Shown one piece after another: positions 18,005-27,398 of a DNA stretch of 64,000 bases. The position numbers were made by a program, and so were the translations under genes. Each line of letters begins with the position of its first letter. The first letter of the stretch is position 1. Source of the stretch: JABURQ01 sp029243145 (lineage in GTDB: Bacteria > Planctomycetota > Planctomycetia > Planctomycetales > Planctomycetaceae). Under the pieces are notes generated by a model. That model searched no databases and was not told the origin of the DNA. It saw only the letters and a list, made by a program, of their open reading frames with translations. The stretch covers positions 1 through 64,000 of the forward strand of contig CBFHYX010000013.1 in NCBI GenBank assembly GCA_965660145.1, in the 5' to 3' direction.

Positions 18005-18916
18005 ATGGTGAGTCGGAAAATATTTGGGTTAGGAACCATTGTCGTCGATCACCAATTGTTCGTTGATCATTTTCCGGTCGTGGATACCAAAATTGAAGCG
18101 ACAGAATCACGTTTACAGGTGGGAGGACCAGCCCCTACAGCTCTCGTGTTTCTCTCTCGACTGGGTCACGACTGCACGTTTGCCGGCTTATGGGGAGACG
18201 ATCACTTTGGGACAATCATCGAAGAAGATCTGCAGCACGAACGGGTAAATTTTTTCCCAGCATCCCGACAACAGGGAATCGAAACTGGGACCGCCCACGT
18301 CTGGGTCGAGCAGTCAACGGGAAGCCGTACCATTGTGTGTAACCGAGTCACCGAGAATGCCAAGCCACTCGAGGAACTCGCCACTCATCTCCCGCAAGCG
18401 GGTGTTCTGCATCTCGACGGATGGCCTGCTGAGACCTCCTTTAGATTCGCACAATCGGCCAAATCAAATGGATGCACCGTGTTCCTCGATACGGGCTCTC
18501 CCAAAGGTCGAACCGATGAACTCTTACAATTTGTTGATGTGGTCAACGCACCGCGCCGATTTTTGACGCAGTTCTTTCAGGATGATGATATTGAAAGTGG
18601 AGCTCGACGATTGCTGGAATCAGGGCCAAAAATGGTCACGATCACAGACGGCGTTCAAGGTGCCTGGGTATTCACTCAGCAGGAGACGAACTACCGACCC
18701 GCCTTCACCATCGTCACGAAAGATTCAACGGGAGCCGGCGACATTTTTTCGGGCGCGTTGATTCATGCCTGCTTGCAACAATGGACTCCCGAGCGAATTC
18801 TTGAATTCGCCTCGGCATCTGCCGCTCTCAAGTGCCAACAACAGGGAAATCGGGAGGCTCTCCCCACATTGGCACAAATCGAACAATTGATTGCCTCCAA
18901 TCGTGAGAGCGTGTGA
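18005..18916 (+). CDS. PfkB-family carbohydrate kinase
   Basis: A 303-residue ribokinase-like sugar kinase that phosphorylates a sugar or nucleoside with ATP. The N-terminal substrate motif is GGPAPTALVFLSRLG at about 39-53, and the C-terminal DSTGAGDIFSGAL stretch near residue 240 holds the catalytic aspartate and the anion hole. Substrate cannot be assigned. It lies 36 bases after the MMPL gene on the same strand and converges with the LRR lipoprotein gene, with six bases between stops. Confidence 0.87.
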   Translation: MVSRKIFGLGTIVVDHQLFVDHFPVVDTKIEATESRLQVGGPAPTALVFLSRLGHDCTFAGLWGDDHFGTIIEEDLQHERVNFFPASRQQGIETGTAHVWVEQSTGSRTIVCNRVTENAKPLEELATHLPQAGVLHLDGWPAETSFRFAQSAKSNGCTVFLDTGSPKGRTDELLQFVDVVNAPRRFLTQFFQDDDIESGARRLLESGPKMVTITDGVQGAWVFTQQETNYRPAFTIVTKDSTGAGDIFSGALIHACLQQWTPERILEFASASAALKCQQQGNREALPTLAQIEQLIASNRESV

Positions 18917-18922
18917 AAATGG

Positions 18923-20227
18923 TCAGTCGGTCACAATTTTGAGATTCGGAATCGCGGCTTTCAAAGCATTCAGAGTTTCTTCCGATGGCCCCACGTAACG
19001 CAATCGAAGTTCTTTCAACGATTTCAATGCGGTCAGTTTCGCGAGACCTGCGTCCGTCACGCCGGTTCCATTGAGAACTAATACTTCCAATTTCGGGAGT
19101 TGAACAATCGTATTGATCGCTTCATCAGTAATGAATGAATCTTCCAAGTCGAGTGTTTTGAGATGACTTAAACCGACCAAGCCGGCGATGTTGGTGTCAT
19201 CGGTGGGAGTTTGCCGGAGATTGAGTGTCTCCAATGTGGTCAACTGGCCCACTGCTGCAAGCCCTTCCTCACCGAGAAAGTTCTCGAAAAGATTGAGTTC
19301 TACAATCGCGGGCAACTTGGAAAGGGTAACCAAACCTGAGTCGCCGACGGGAGTACCGCGAAGATTCAATGTTTTTAATTTCTCCAACCCGGCCAACGAC
19401 TTCATTCCTTCATCACCAATGCCGTTCACTCGCATGAGACTGATGAATTCAAGATTCTTGAGGTCTGCCAAGTATTTCAATCCTTCGTCAGTCACTTGCG
19501 TGTCATCCAGTTCAATCGCTTTCAATTTGGGAAACTGGTGTGCTGCCTCCAGAACAGCATCATTAAAGGAAGGCCCCCAAACATTGATTCGTTCCAGATC
19601 TTTGATAGGGGCAAGCTGCTTGATGAAATCAGGAGAGGCAGAGGTGCCTTGAATCTTCACACTTCTCAAATGAGGCATCGTGGCCAGATACTTGGCTCCG
19701 GAATCATCGACTCCCGTGAAACGAATGTCGGCTTCTTTGAGTGAGGCTAACGGTTGAAGATATTTCAAGTCGTCGCCAGTAATATTCGTTCGTCGAAGAT
19801 AGATGGCTTTCAGATTACTAAGGGTGGAAAGTTGTTTGAGCCCTTCTCCTGTCAAATTGGTATTGTCTAATCCCAAGATATTCAATGAGGTGAGATTGCC
19901 GACAAGCTTCATACCTTCATCAGAGATTTTAGGGCCAGACAATCTGAGATCGACGAGATTGGGAAGACCCTCGATGTGAACTAATTCGTCATCTCCGATG
20001 GGATAATCGAGAGCGTACATTTTTGTAATGTAGCCGTCGTCATCAGCGACCAAGCGAACATTCAGTTCTTTGAGAGCGTCGATTGACTCCGCAGAATCTT
20101 CGAGTCGCGATGATTCAGCCGGCTCCGCGGGCTGTTGGGTGTTTGAGGCATCTGGTGCGGATGGCTGAGGGCAACCCGTGATGACCAAAGAGGAAATCGC
20201 GCAAGAAAGGAAAAGAAGTCGATTCAT
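18923..20227 (-). CDS. Leucine-rich-repeat lipoprotein
   Basis: A 434-residue surface or periplasmic protein. The signal peptide ends in ITGC (lipidated Cys19), then a linker, and from about residue 85 some 14 leucine-rich repeats of about 24 residues follow (pattern LxxLxxLxLxxTxITDxGLxxL), as in bacterial ribonuclease-inhibitor-like LRRs. Such proteins are numerous in planctomycetes and probably bind proteins. No catalytic domain is present. The ATG at 20227 starts the signal peptide. A TTG at 20239 adds four residues and is less likely. Confidence 0.85.
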   Translation of the reverse strand: MNRLLFLSCAISSLVITGCPQPSAPDASNTQQPAEPAESSRLEDSAESIDALKELNVRLVADDDGYITKMYALDYPIGDDELVHIEGLPNLVDLRLSGPKISDEGMKLVGNLTSLNILGLDNTNLTGEGLKQLSTLSNLKAIYLRRTNITGDDLKYLQPLASLKEADIRFTGVDDSGAKYLATMPHLRSVKIQGTSASPDFIKQLAPIKDLERINVWGPSFNDAVLEAAHQFPKLKAIELDDTQVTDEGLKYLADLKNLEFISLMRVNGIGDEGMKSLAGLEKLKTLNLRGTPVGDSGLVTLSKLPAIVELNLFENFLGEEGLAAVGQLTTLETLNLRQTPTDDTNIAGLVGLSHLKTLDLEDSFITDEAINTIVQLPKLEVLVLNGTGVTDAGLAKLTALKSLKELRLRYVGPSEETLNALKAAIPNLKIVTD

Positions 20228-20362
20228 GGGAGGACTCAAATTCTACATGCTGAAACAGAATTATCAAAATGAGCACGCAGCTCATTTCCTGTTCATGCAG
20301 AATAATGGTCCTGAAGTGGATTGGCAATTCACGACTTGATTTGAACTTTTTGAGAACGGGCT

Positions 20363-21082
20363 CTACTGTTGCGGCTGCTCTTCGCCGGCAAGACGGATGC
20401 GAGCTGTGGTATCGTCGTAAGCTCCGCCTGCCCCCGAAGAATAAGAAGGTAGAAATGCCACCTGTCGGGGCATTTTGCGATTGGGTGTGTACGAAGCCTG
20501 TTGGACGGAATCTGCGATTTCTTTCTTGAGGGATCCATTTTCATACGGACCGATTCCCAACACATACCAGTTGTTGCGATCAGATTGCGCCAATGAAACT
20601 CCACCATCACCCAAAATTTGACCCGATTTTGTGTGATACGCGACGATCCCCAGTTTGGCGGCGGCGTTTTGAGATTCTTTCGACACGAATCGCAATTCGG
20701 GGAGCGTCACCATTCCCGGAATGGCCACTTCTGGAATTCCCAAAAACATTTTGGAGGAATCTGTTCCGACACCACCACTGCGAAGTTCCAGGCAGATATC
20801 AGAATTCTCTTTTTTATCCACAATCGAAACCCCTTGCATCATCAAACGATGGCGAATCGATCCGATGGTGTAATTTTTATCGACCGATTCCATGTACTTC
20901 TCTTCAAGGAAGACGTTATGTCCCGCGAAAGCGCCGAAATCGACGTTCGAGAGCGAATCATCGATGGCGTTTGAAATGAGCAATTGCTCTGTCGCTGTAC
21001 GCGCGGTGTTGGAAGTCGCTGTGGATGTACAACCTGTGATTGCTGTTGCACAAACGAGCAGGCAAAACAGAAGAGCTCTCAT
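20363..21082 (-). CDS. Lipoprotein resembling DUF6655
   Basis: A 239-residue protein with a lipobox (ITGC, Cys18) at the end of a typical signal peptide. The following SNTARTATEQLLISNAIDDS segment and the later NVFLEEKYM stretch resemble the DUF6655 family known from planctomycetes, judged from memory of the family. The body has no catalytic motif. The C-terminus is rich in Gly, Ser and Gln. The ATG at 21082 is preceded by AGGTG. The frame continues upstream to 21217 without signal-like sequence. Confidence 0.7.
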   Translation of the reverse strand: MRALLFCLLVCATAITGCTSTATSNTARTATEQLLISNAIDDSLSNVDFGAFAGHNVFLEEKYMESVDKNYTIGSIRHRLMMQGVSIVDKKENSDICLELRSGGVGTDSSKMFLGIPEVAIPGMVTLPELRFVSKESQNAAAKLGIVAYHTKSGQILGDGGVSLAQSDRNNWYVLGIGPYENGSLKKEIADSVQQASYTPNRKMPRQVAFLPSYSSGAGGAYDDTTARIRLAGEEQPQQ

Positions 21083-21374
21083 GAGAACACCTGAATTCGG
21101 AATTGAGGTAATTGATAATTGAGGTTCAGACGGAACGTCTGCAAAGGTGGGGGTAAGGATCGAAGTTGATCCTTTGGAAGGGCCAGAGTGATATGTTTTT
21201 TGAGTAATTTCTGTCAAGACGGATCCCCAAACCCCTCACTCGTAAAGTACCGAAACTACCAATTCTTTGTAGACAGGAAGCCTGCACAGCATGGAGAACC
21301 GAGCGGGACTCTTTATGATAGGTCGAAGAGTCAAAAGTGAGAAAACACAACCGACGTGCGGAAGAGAATGACAT

Positions 21375-23084
21375 ATGAATAACGAGCGGATCGCCTCACA
21401 CTTTGATGAACTTGCCGATCTTCTGGAAATCCAGGGCGCCAACCCGTTTCGCATTCGTGCCTACCGTAACGCTTCGCGAACTCTGGAAGGGATGACCGAC
21501 TCAGCCGCATCACTTCTGGATGAGGACGCCGATCTGACGGAGCTACCAGGAATCGGTAAAGACCTGGCTGCGAAAATCGCTGAGCTGGTCGAATCGGGAA
21601 CTCTCGAACAACTGGAAGAGTTGAAAGCCGAAGTTCCTCCCGGTGTCCTCGACATCATGCGCCTTCCCGGTGTCGGTCCTAAAAAAGCGGCCTCTCTCTT
21701 CAAAGAATTGAACATCACCAGCCTCGACGAGTTGAAAGCCGCTGCTCAGGCGGGAGAGATCCAAAAACTGAAAGGCTTCGCCAAGAAAACCGAAGACTCG
21801 ATTCTGGCCAACATTGATCAAGCCGCAAAATCGAAAGAACGAACCTTCTTTGCAACGGCAGAACCGCTGGTCGAACAAATTGTGGAAACTCTCATCACGC
21901 TACCCTCCACTCAACAGGTCACACCTGCGGGAAGTTTCCGCAGACGCAAAGAAACCGTCGGCGATCTCGATATTCTCGTCACTTCCGAGGATGTCAATGA
22001 AGTGATGGACGCACTTGCCAACCATGAGTTAGTCGAAGACGTGCTACAACGAGGAGAAACTAAGCAACGAGTCCGCCTCATCAAAGGACTCGAGATGGAT
22101 TTGCGTGTCGTTCCGGAAAAGTCTTACGGAGCCGCAATGCAGTACTTCACCGGTTCTAAAGAACACAACATCGTGATGCGGAAACGGGCACAAAAACAAG
22201 ATCTCGAGTTAAATGAGTACGGCTTGTTTTCGGGAGAGAAATCCATCGCGGGGAAAACCGAGGAAGAAGTCTACGAAGCTCTCGGCTTAGCATGGGTGCC
22301 TCCCGAGTTACGAGAAGACCGGGGAGAATTTGAACTCGCTGAAAATGATCAGCTTCCCGAGCTTGTCACGCTCGACGATATTCGTGGTGACTTGCACATG
22401 CACACAACCGCGACAGACGGCACAGCCACTATCGAAGAAATGATTGAAGCTGCCAAAAAACGTGGCCGGAAATACATTGCGATCACCGATCATTCAAAAC
22501 GAGTCACGATGGCCAACGGACTCGATGCAGATCGGCTGCGCAACCATTGGGAGAAGATTCGCAAAGTCGCCGAGCAGACCAAAGGCATTCAGGTCATGTG
22601 TGGCATTGAATGCGACATCCTCGAAGATGCAACTCTGGACCTCCCGGACGATGTGTTGGAGGAAGCCGATTGGGTACTGGCTGTTTTGCACTATGGATTG
22701 AAGCAAGACAAACAGCAAATTCATAAAAGATTGATGACGGCCATCAAAAATCCCCACGTCGATATCATCGGCCATCCCACGGGACGAATCATCGGGAAGC
22801 GTCCAGGAGCCGAGATGGAGATGTCCGAAATCCTCAAAGCGGCCGCCGATCATGAAATCATGATGGAAATCAATGCCCATCCAAGTCGGCTCGATTTGCA
22901 TGCCCAGCATGCGGCTGCCGCGAAAGATCTTGGGATCCCGATTGTCATCAGCACAGATGCCCACTCGACCGGAGGTATGGATGTCATGCGATATGGTGTC
23001 TTCCAGGCACGCCGGGCGGGATTAACGGCTGAAGATGTGGCCAATTCTCGAACTTGGTCACAATTCAAAAAGCTAATGAAATAA
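21375..23084 (+). CDS. polX: DNA polymerase/3'-5' exonuclease PolX
   Basis: A 569-residue repair polymerase. The N-terminal helix-hairpin-helix part (about 1-145) includes ELPGIGKDLAAKI and RLPGVGPKKAAS. The family-X nucleotidyltransferase core (about 150-320) has the GSFRRR element and the metal-binding pair in GDLDILV. The C-terminal PHP domain (about 335-569) carries DLHMHTTATDG, AITDHS and ISTDAHS, which supply the manganese-dependent 3'-5' exonuclease. The order and length match bacterial PolX, which fills gaps in base-excision repair. The ATG at 21375 follows GGAAGAG. Monocistronic. Confidence 0.95.
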   Translation: MNNERIASHFDELADLLEIQGANPFRIRAYRNASRTLEGMTDSAASLLDEDADLTELPGIGKDLAAKIAELVESGTLEQLEELKAEVPPGVLDIMRLPGVGPKKAASLFKELNITSLDELKAAAQAGEIQKLKGFAKKTEDSILANIDQAAKSKERTFFATAEPLVEQIVETLITLPSTQQVTPAGSFRRRKETVGDLDILVTSEDVNEVMDALANHELVEDVLQRGETKQRVRLIKGLEMDLRVVPEKSYGAAMQYFTGSKEHNIVMRKRAQKQDLELNEYGLFSGEKSIAGKTEEEVYEALGLAWVPPELREDRGEFELAENDQLPELVTLDDIRGDLHMHTTATDGTATIEEMIEAAKKRGRKYIAITDHSKRVTMANGLDADRLRNHWEKIRKVAEQTKGIQVMCGIECDILEDATLDLPDDVLEEADWVLAVLHYGLKQDKQQIHKRLMTAIKNPHVDIIGHPTGRIIGKRPGAEMEMSEILKAAADHEIMMEINAHPSRLDLHAQHAAAAKDLGIPIVISTDAHSTGGMDVMRYGVFQARRAGLTAEDVANSRTWSQFKKLMK

Positions 23085-23209
23085 GCACTTCAGGAGACAG
23101 CCCCGTCTCACAATAGACTGTTAATATTCTAAGAGATTTGCAAATCTGTTGATCACTCTCAACAATGGTAATACGAATTCAATCATGTTCTCCCTGAAAG
23201 GAGTTTTTT

Positions 23210-23764
23210 ATGTTCCGTAAAACAATCTCGATGCTGACATGCCTGGCGGCACTCGCAATCACTGGAATGTTGTCAGCCGATGATGTGAAAATTAAAGCAA
23301 TCACTTTGGATGTCCCCAAGAGCTGGGAACAACAACCGGCAAGCAACCGGCTGCGACTGGCAGAATTCAAAATCAAGCCGGCTGAGGGAGAGACCGATGC
23401 GGAAATCGTGGTCTATTCGTTCGGCGGAGGCGGAGGCGGAGTGGCTGCGAACATCAGCCGATGGGTGAAGCAGTTTGAAGCGGAAGGCCGAGAGGTGAGC
23501 GTGACCGAAGGAAAATCCAAAGCAGGCGAGTATGTACTTGTGGATGTTTCGGGAACTTATAACAAACCAATCGGACCACCGATTCGGCAACAAACGGAAA
23601 AGACACCCAACTCGCGGATTCTGGCTGCCATCATCAATGTCGGCGAAGAAGGAAACTACTTCCTGAAATTAACCGGTGGAAAGAAAACGATTGAAACAGA
23701 GGTCGAGAGTTTCCGTAAATCGTTTGGAGCCGATAAATCGTCTGAGAAACCATTTGAGCAATGA
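23210..23764 (+). CDS. Secreted hypothetical protein
   Basis: A 184-residue exported protein. The signal peptide (KTISMLTCLAALAITGMLSA) is followed by a compact domain with alternating strands, beginning ITLDVPKSWEQQPASNRLR and including a Gly-rich turn (GGGGGGVA) around residue 75. The pattern resembles small periplasmic domains of the PsbP or DUF1795 type, which is a weak guess. AAGGAG six bases before the ATG supports the start. A bidirectional terminator follows. Confidence 0.75.
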   Translation: MFRKTISMLTCLAALAITGMLSADDVKIKAITLDVPKSWEQQPASNRLRLAEFKIKPAEGETDAEIVVYSFGGGGGGVAANISRWVKQFEAEGREVSVTEGKSKAGEYVLVDVSGTYNKPIGPPIRQQTEKTPNSRILAAIINVGEEGNYFLKLTGGKKTIETEVESFRKSFGADKSSEKPFEQ

Positions 23765-23790
23765 TTGCCCGTTTCATCGCGCAAGCAAAA

Positions 23791-23820
23791 AGCCCGGCGA
23801 ATTCTCGTCGGGCTGTTTTT
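23791..23820 (+). terminator. Bidirectional rho-independent terminator
   Basis: Ten-base arms (23791-23800 and 23805-23814) pair with one mismatch around an ATTC loop, with an A-tract before and a T-tract after. It lies between the convergent secreted-protein gene and the small zinc-ribbon gene and can serve both. Confidence 0.85.
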
Positions 23821-23842
23821 ATGGCTGCCGCTTTGTCAAAAG

Positions 23843-23962
23843 TTAGCGCAAGACTTTGTGACAGGTTTTGCAGCGTTTTTTCATCGCTGCCAGTTTGCCA
23901 CATTTGGGACAGCGGGCATTTCTGCGGGCTTTTTTCAGTTTTGTTCGAGGACGTAGGACCAT
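23843..23962 (-). CDS. 39-residue basic zinc-ribbon protein, ribosomal-protein-like
   Basis: A very short gene. It starts MVLRPRTKLKKARRNAR and then has two CxxC pairs, CPKC (residues 18-21) and CKTC (31-34), ending HKVLR. About 40% of the residues are Lys or Arg, there is no hydrophobic segment, and the two cysteine knuckles are ten residues apart. This is the make-up of small ribosomal zinc-ribbon proteins (compare the L40e, bL32 and bL36 types), although it is none of these by sequence as I remember them. A terminator lies directly downstream. It may be a lineage-specific ribosomal or RNA-binding protein, which is inference. Confidence 0.65.
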   Translation of the reverse strand: MVLRPRTKLKKARRNARCPKCGKLAAMKKRCKTCHKVLR

Positions 23963-24086
23963 GGTTCTGTTTCCGAAAATCGAATCTGTGAAAGTTTCTG
24001 CGAATCTCTAGTGTAGATCTTGCGGGAAAAAATCACAAACGACTCAGTCTCGCAATCTGACGAATTTTCTGACAGGGTGTCCAGAA

Positions 24087-25388
24087 GTGACGAACTACCC
24101 CAATCAGCAAGCAGATTCTGACCAATTGCGACAGTTATACGGCTTGCAATTTCTCGTGGCGTTGTTTGCCCTGGCTCAAATTGGCACCTCCTATCAACTC
24201 TGGTTGCCTCAGTCCCAATTTCCGCAAGTCCCTGTGATACATGGGTTTGTCTGGCCCGGAGCTTTGGCCTGGACACTGCTGGGTGTTATGGTTCTGGGGC
24301 TTTTGGGTCAATTGATTGATTCGTTGCGAGGACAACTCTCGAAGCGGTTCTCTCTGCTCTTTCTACTCTCTGCGGGCAGCTTATTGCTGGAAGATCAGCA
24401 CCGCGCGCAACCCTGGATGATCCATTATTTATGGATCTCGCTTTGGATTTTGATCGGCCCGCCCCGCAGAACATTGACGTTAGTCCTCGTTTTAACCACC
24501 AGCCTTTATGCCTATTCCGCGATCTCCAAAGCCAATTTCATGTTTCTCGAACAACATGGACAGGTGATTCTGTCGGGCTTGTTCCGTTCACTCAGTCTCG
24601 ATTTGAACCGCATTCCCGAAACGATTCGCCGGTTGCTGATCGCCATATTTCCTGTGGGTGAGTTTCTGCTCGCAATTGGACTACTTATTCCGGGAACACG
24701 CCGACTGGCGGCATGCCTGTCGCTGATCATGCACGGCCTACTGATCCTCACATTTAGTTCACGCGGATTGAATCACGAGTGGAGTGTCTTGTTGTGGAAC
24801 GGTTTTTTTCTGTTCCAGGCCTTCTGGCTGTGGTGCTTACCAAAACAAGTCCTGCAATTAAAGAATGATGTTCCCGAGTCTTCTCAACTCCGATACGACA
24901 AGCTGCTCATTTGTTGGATTGTCTTTTTCTGGAGTTTTCCCCTGCTCCGACTCACGGGACATCTTGACCAGTGGCTGGGATGGTCTCTCTACAGTCCACG
25001 AGCAGTTGTGGTTCGAGTTCTATTGGCGAAACCTCCCACGCAGATTGCCGATAATTTCCCACCATTTACAAATGATCCCTATCGCTGGATCGAAGGAGAT
25101 GCAGGACCATTGGTGTTCGTCTCTGATCGCTGGTCGATCAACCAGCTTCATGTGCCCTTGAACCCGGAGCCTCGATTGGAAATTGCGGTCGCGTGGGCCT
25201 TGTGCGAAAAATACAACTGTTGGGAAGACTTGATCGTTGTTGTCGAGCAACGGAACCTAATGTCACCCACAGATCGCAAAGCGGAACAGTTTACCGGTCA
25301 GACAGAGCTGAAAGAATTACGCCGACAATTTCTGCTTCCAACTCAGTCGAATCATCGATTCCTCGACAATAACGGCCAACACCAATAA
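24087..25388 (+). CDS. Polytopic membrane protein, HTTM-like
   Basis: A 433-residue protein with about nine hydrophobic helices between residues 18 and 300, then a soluble part of about 130 residues. The helix lengths and the TSLYAYSAISKANFMFLE and IMHGLLILTFSSRGLNHEWS segments resemble HTTM or DoxX/MauE-like membrane proteins, some of which are related to vitamin-K gamma-carboxylase. The match is loose and the activity is unknown. The start is a GTG at 24087; no ATG gives a similar N-terminus. A strong terminator follows the stop. Confidence 0.6.
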   Translation: MTNYPNQQADSDQLRQLYGLQFLVALFALAQIGTSYQLWLPQSQFPQVPVIHGFVWPGALAWTLLGVMVLGLLGQLIDSLRGQLSKRFSLLFLLSAGSLLLEDQHRAQPWMIHYLWISLWILIGPPRRTLTLVLVLTTSLYAYSAISKANFMFLEQHGQVILSGLFRSLSLDLNRIPETIRRLLIAIFPVGEFLLAIGLLIPGTRRLAACLSLIMHGLLILTFSSRGLNHEWSVLLWNGFFLFQAFWLWCLPKQVLQLKNDVPESSQLRYDKLLICWIVFFWSFPLLRLTGHLDQWLGWSLYSPRAVVVRVLLAKPPTQIADNFPPFTNDPYRWIEGDAGPLVFVSDRWSINQLHVPLNPEPRLEIAVAWALCEKYNCWEDLIVVVEQRNLMSPTDRKAEQFTGQTELKELRRQFLLPTQSNHRFLDNNGQHQ

Positions 25389-25418
25389 AAAAACACTCCA
25401 AAATATGGAGTGTTTTTT
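25388..25418 (+). terminator. Bidirectional rho-independent terminator
   Basis: Perfect 13-base arms (25388-25400 and 25406-25418) around a five-base loop, with six A at the left and six T at the right end. It separates the convergent HTTM-like gene and fliA and can stop transcription from both sides. Confidence 0.92.
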
Positions 25419-25443
25419 CTAGATGAGCTGCGACTCGATAGTC

Positions 25444-26220
25444 TCAATCGAATTCCGGACGACGCATGCCGAGTTGTTCTTTCAATCGGTTGACAATGCT
25501 AGAATGCATTTGGCTGACACGCGATTCGGAAAGACCCAGCGTGGTACCGACTTCCTTCATCGTCAATTCTTCGTAGTAATAGAGAATGATAATGAGTCGT
25601 TCATTACGGTTGAGGCCCTTCGTCACCAGCTTCATGATGTCGAGTTTTTGGATGCTGGTTGTCGGGTCTTCCCCTTTTGCATCTTGGATAATATCAATCT
25701 CCCGGACATCTTTGTAGCTATCGGTTTCGTACCATTTCTTATTCAGGCTGACGATACCCACTGCATTGGCATCGTTCTTCAGCTTCTCGTATTCTTCGAG
25801 AGGAAGTTCGAGTTTTTGAGCGACTGACGCATCACTCGGAGGTCCACCTGCTTCGGCTTCGGCTTGCTTGCGAGCCGCTTCCAACTTGCTGGCTTTACTG
25901 CGAACAAGTCGTGGAACCCAGTCCATTGTTCTTAGCTCATCGAGCATTGCTCCACGAATACGTGGCACACAATAGGTTTCAAATTTCACACCGCGTTCGA
26001 GATCGAATGCTTCGATGGCATCCATCAGCCCAAACACGCCGGCAGACATCAAATCGTTCATATCAACGCCATCGGGCAACTTGGCCCACACACGTTCGGC
26101 GTTATAACGAACCAATGGCAGGTATTTTTCAATCAGGCGATTTCGTAAACCCTGATCGGTTTGGTCCTGTTTGAATATTGTCCAAAGCTGTAATGTGGCG
26201 TCATCGACCTTCGTTGCCAT
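25444..26220 (-). CDS. fliA: Flagellar sigma factor FliA (sigma-28)
   Basis: A 258-residue alternative sigma factor directing late flagellar and chemotaxis genes. Region 2 is visible as YLPLVRYNAERVW, DLMSAGVFGLMDAIEAFD and VKFETYCVPRIRGAMLDELR. Region 3 follows (SKASKLEAARKQAEAEAGG), and region 4 ends with the helix-turn-helix TMKEVGTTLGLSESRVSQMHS. This is the FliA/WhiG type. The ATG at 26220 has GGAGAG upstream; the longer frame to 26343 has no sigma-like sequence. Last gene of the flhA-flhF-flhG-fliA block. Confidence 0.93.
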   Translation of the reverse strand: MATKVDDATLQLWTIFKQDQTDQGLRNRLIEKYLPLVRYNAERVWAKLPDGVDMNDLMSAGVFGLMDAIEAFDLERGVKFETYCVPRIRGAMLDELRTMDWVPRLVRSKASKLEAARKQAEAEAGGPPSDASVAQKLELPLEEYEKLKNDANAVGIVSLNKKWYETDSYKDVREIDIIQDAKGEDPTTSIQKLDIMKLVTKGLNRNERLIIILYYYEELTMKEVGTTLGLSESRVSQMHSSIVNRLKEQLGMRRPEFD

Positions 26221-26476
26221 GGAACTCTCCGTCAGTTTTATAGTTTGTCTGTCGATCGTTGTGATTTGTTTGCGACCGAAATCGAACGCTTCGGTGCGAG
26301 GTGGTTTCGTGAATCTCCTGAAGAGATTCACTGCTCTCAACACGTTTCATAGAAGACGCATTGAAGGCCTATATTTACTATCGGTCGTTACAATCGTCAA
26401 ATTGAATAAAATCCTCATAATCCTAAATTTCTTTTCAATCATAATACTCGACTCAGCTTACGTACTTCGCCAAAGG

Positions 26477-27352
26477 CTATGCCGCCCGTGTCTCTTCCCA
26501 ATCGGCTGTCGCCAGACGACCAAAACGATCCACAAAACTGCTCTCCTCATTCGAAACATCGAAGTTCAAAAGCCAGCGACTCGCCAATCCATCAACGGTT
26601 GACTGCACGGACTCGGAAAACCTCCATTGCTCTGACTGATTCAAGGAACGATCTTGCGGCACGAACCCGGCCGCGGAAATCGAACTTTGCAGAAATAATT
26701 TTGTGGTTTGTTGTAGGCGATCAATGACATCGAATGCTTCTTCAGAAGAATCGACTTGATTCACCATGATCGATGTTCGGGACAATAAATTGGGCGATTG
26801 CTTGATGAATGTATAAGTGGCTGCGACTGCGGTTGGTTCCGACGTACAAACAAGCCAAGAGGAATCACAGCTTGAAATCAGTGACTGAACTTCTCCGCCA
26901 ACCGTTCCGGGGAGGTCGAGAATCAGAACATTAAATTTTCTCTGCCAGCTATTGATGGCCGACTGAAGTACTTGAGATTGACCGCTAAGTGCCGTTGTTA
27001 AGTTACTCACACCATTTCCCAGCAAAAACTGGATACCGTCAGGCCCCGGTGTCATAACTTCCTCGGCACTGCGAGCGCCCGTCAACAGATGAGAGAGAGT
27101 CCACGAATGCTGAAAGCCGGAGAGTAAATCATGAGAGGCGTTTCCATTCACGTCCCACACGCAGACTTTGTAACCGGCTTTGACAAATGCCCTTGCGGTT
27201 TGAATGGCCAACGTCGTTTTCCCAACACCACCTTTGGCGCTGGTGACTCCCAGAACTTTTGCCAACGGAGATTTGTCGCCAGCGATCTGTAAGTAGGAAG
27301 TCGAACGCCGTTGTTCCATCAGTGTTCGGAGGGCTTGTGCCTGATCGGCCAT
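26477..27352 (-). CDS. flhG: MinD/ParA-type ATPase FlhG
   Basis: A 291-residue P-loop ATPase that, with FlhF, sets flagellar number and position. The deviant Walker A is SAKGGVGKTTLA (38-49). The adenine/dimer region has LILDLPGTVGGEV, and the final helices include VDGLASRWLL. A short N-terminal stretch (MADQAQALRTLMEQRR) resembles the FlhG activation helix, which stimulates the FlhF GTPase. The ATG at 27352 is chosen because it begins this helix and avoids overlap with flhF. It starts 46 bases after flhF. Confidence 0.88.
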   Translation of the reverse strand: MADQAQALRTLMEQRRSTSYLQIAGDKSPLAKVLGVTSAKGGVGKTTLAIQTARAFVKAGYKVCVWDVNGNASHDLLSGFQHSWTLSHLLTGARSAEEVMTPGPDGIQFLLGNGVSNLTTALSGQSQVLQSAINSWQRKFNVLILDLPGTVGGEVQSLISSCDSSWLVCTSEPTAVAATYTFIKQSPNLLSRTSIMVNQVDSSEEAFDVIDRLQQTTKLFLQSSISAAGFVPQDRSLNQSEQWRFSESVQSTVDGLASRWLLNFDVSNEESSFVDRFGRLATADWEETRAA

Positions 27353-27398
27353 TTGAATTACCGGTTTCAACAAGGAAATATGGATGTGGAATTTATTT

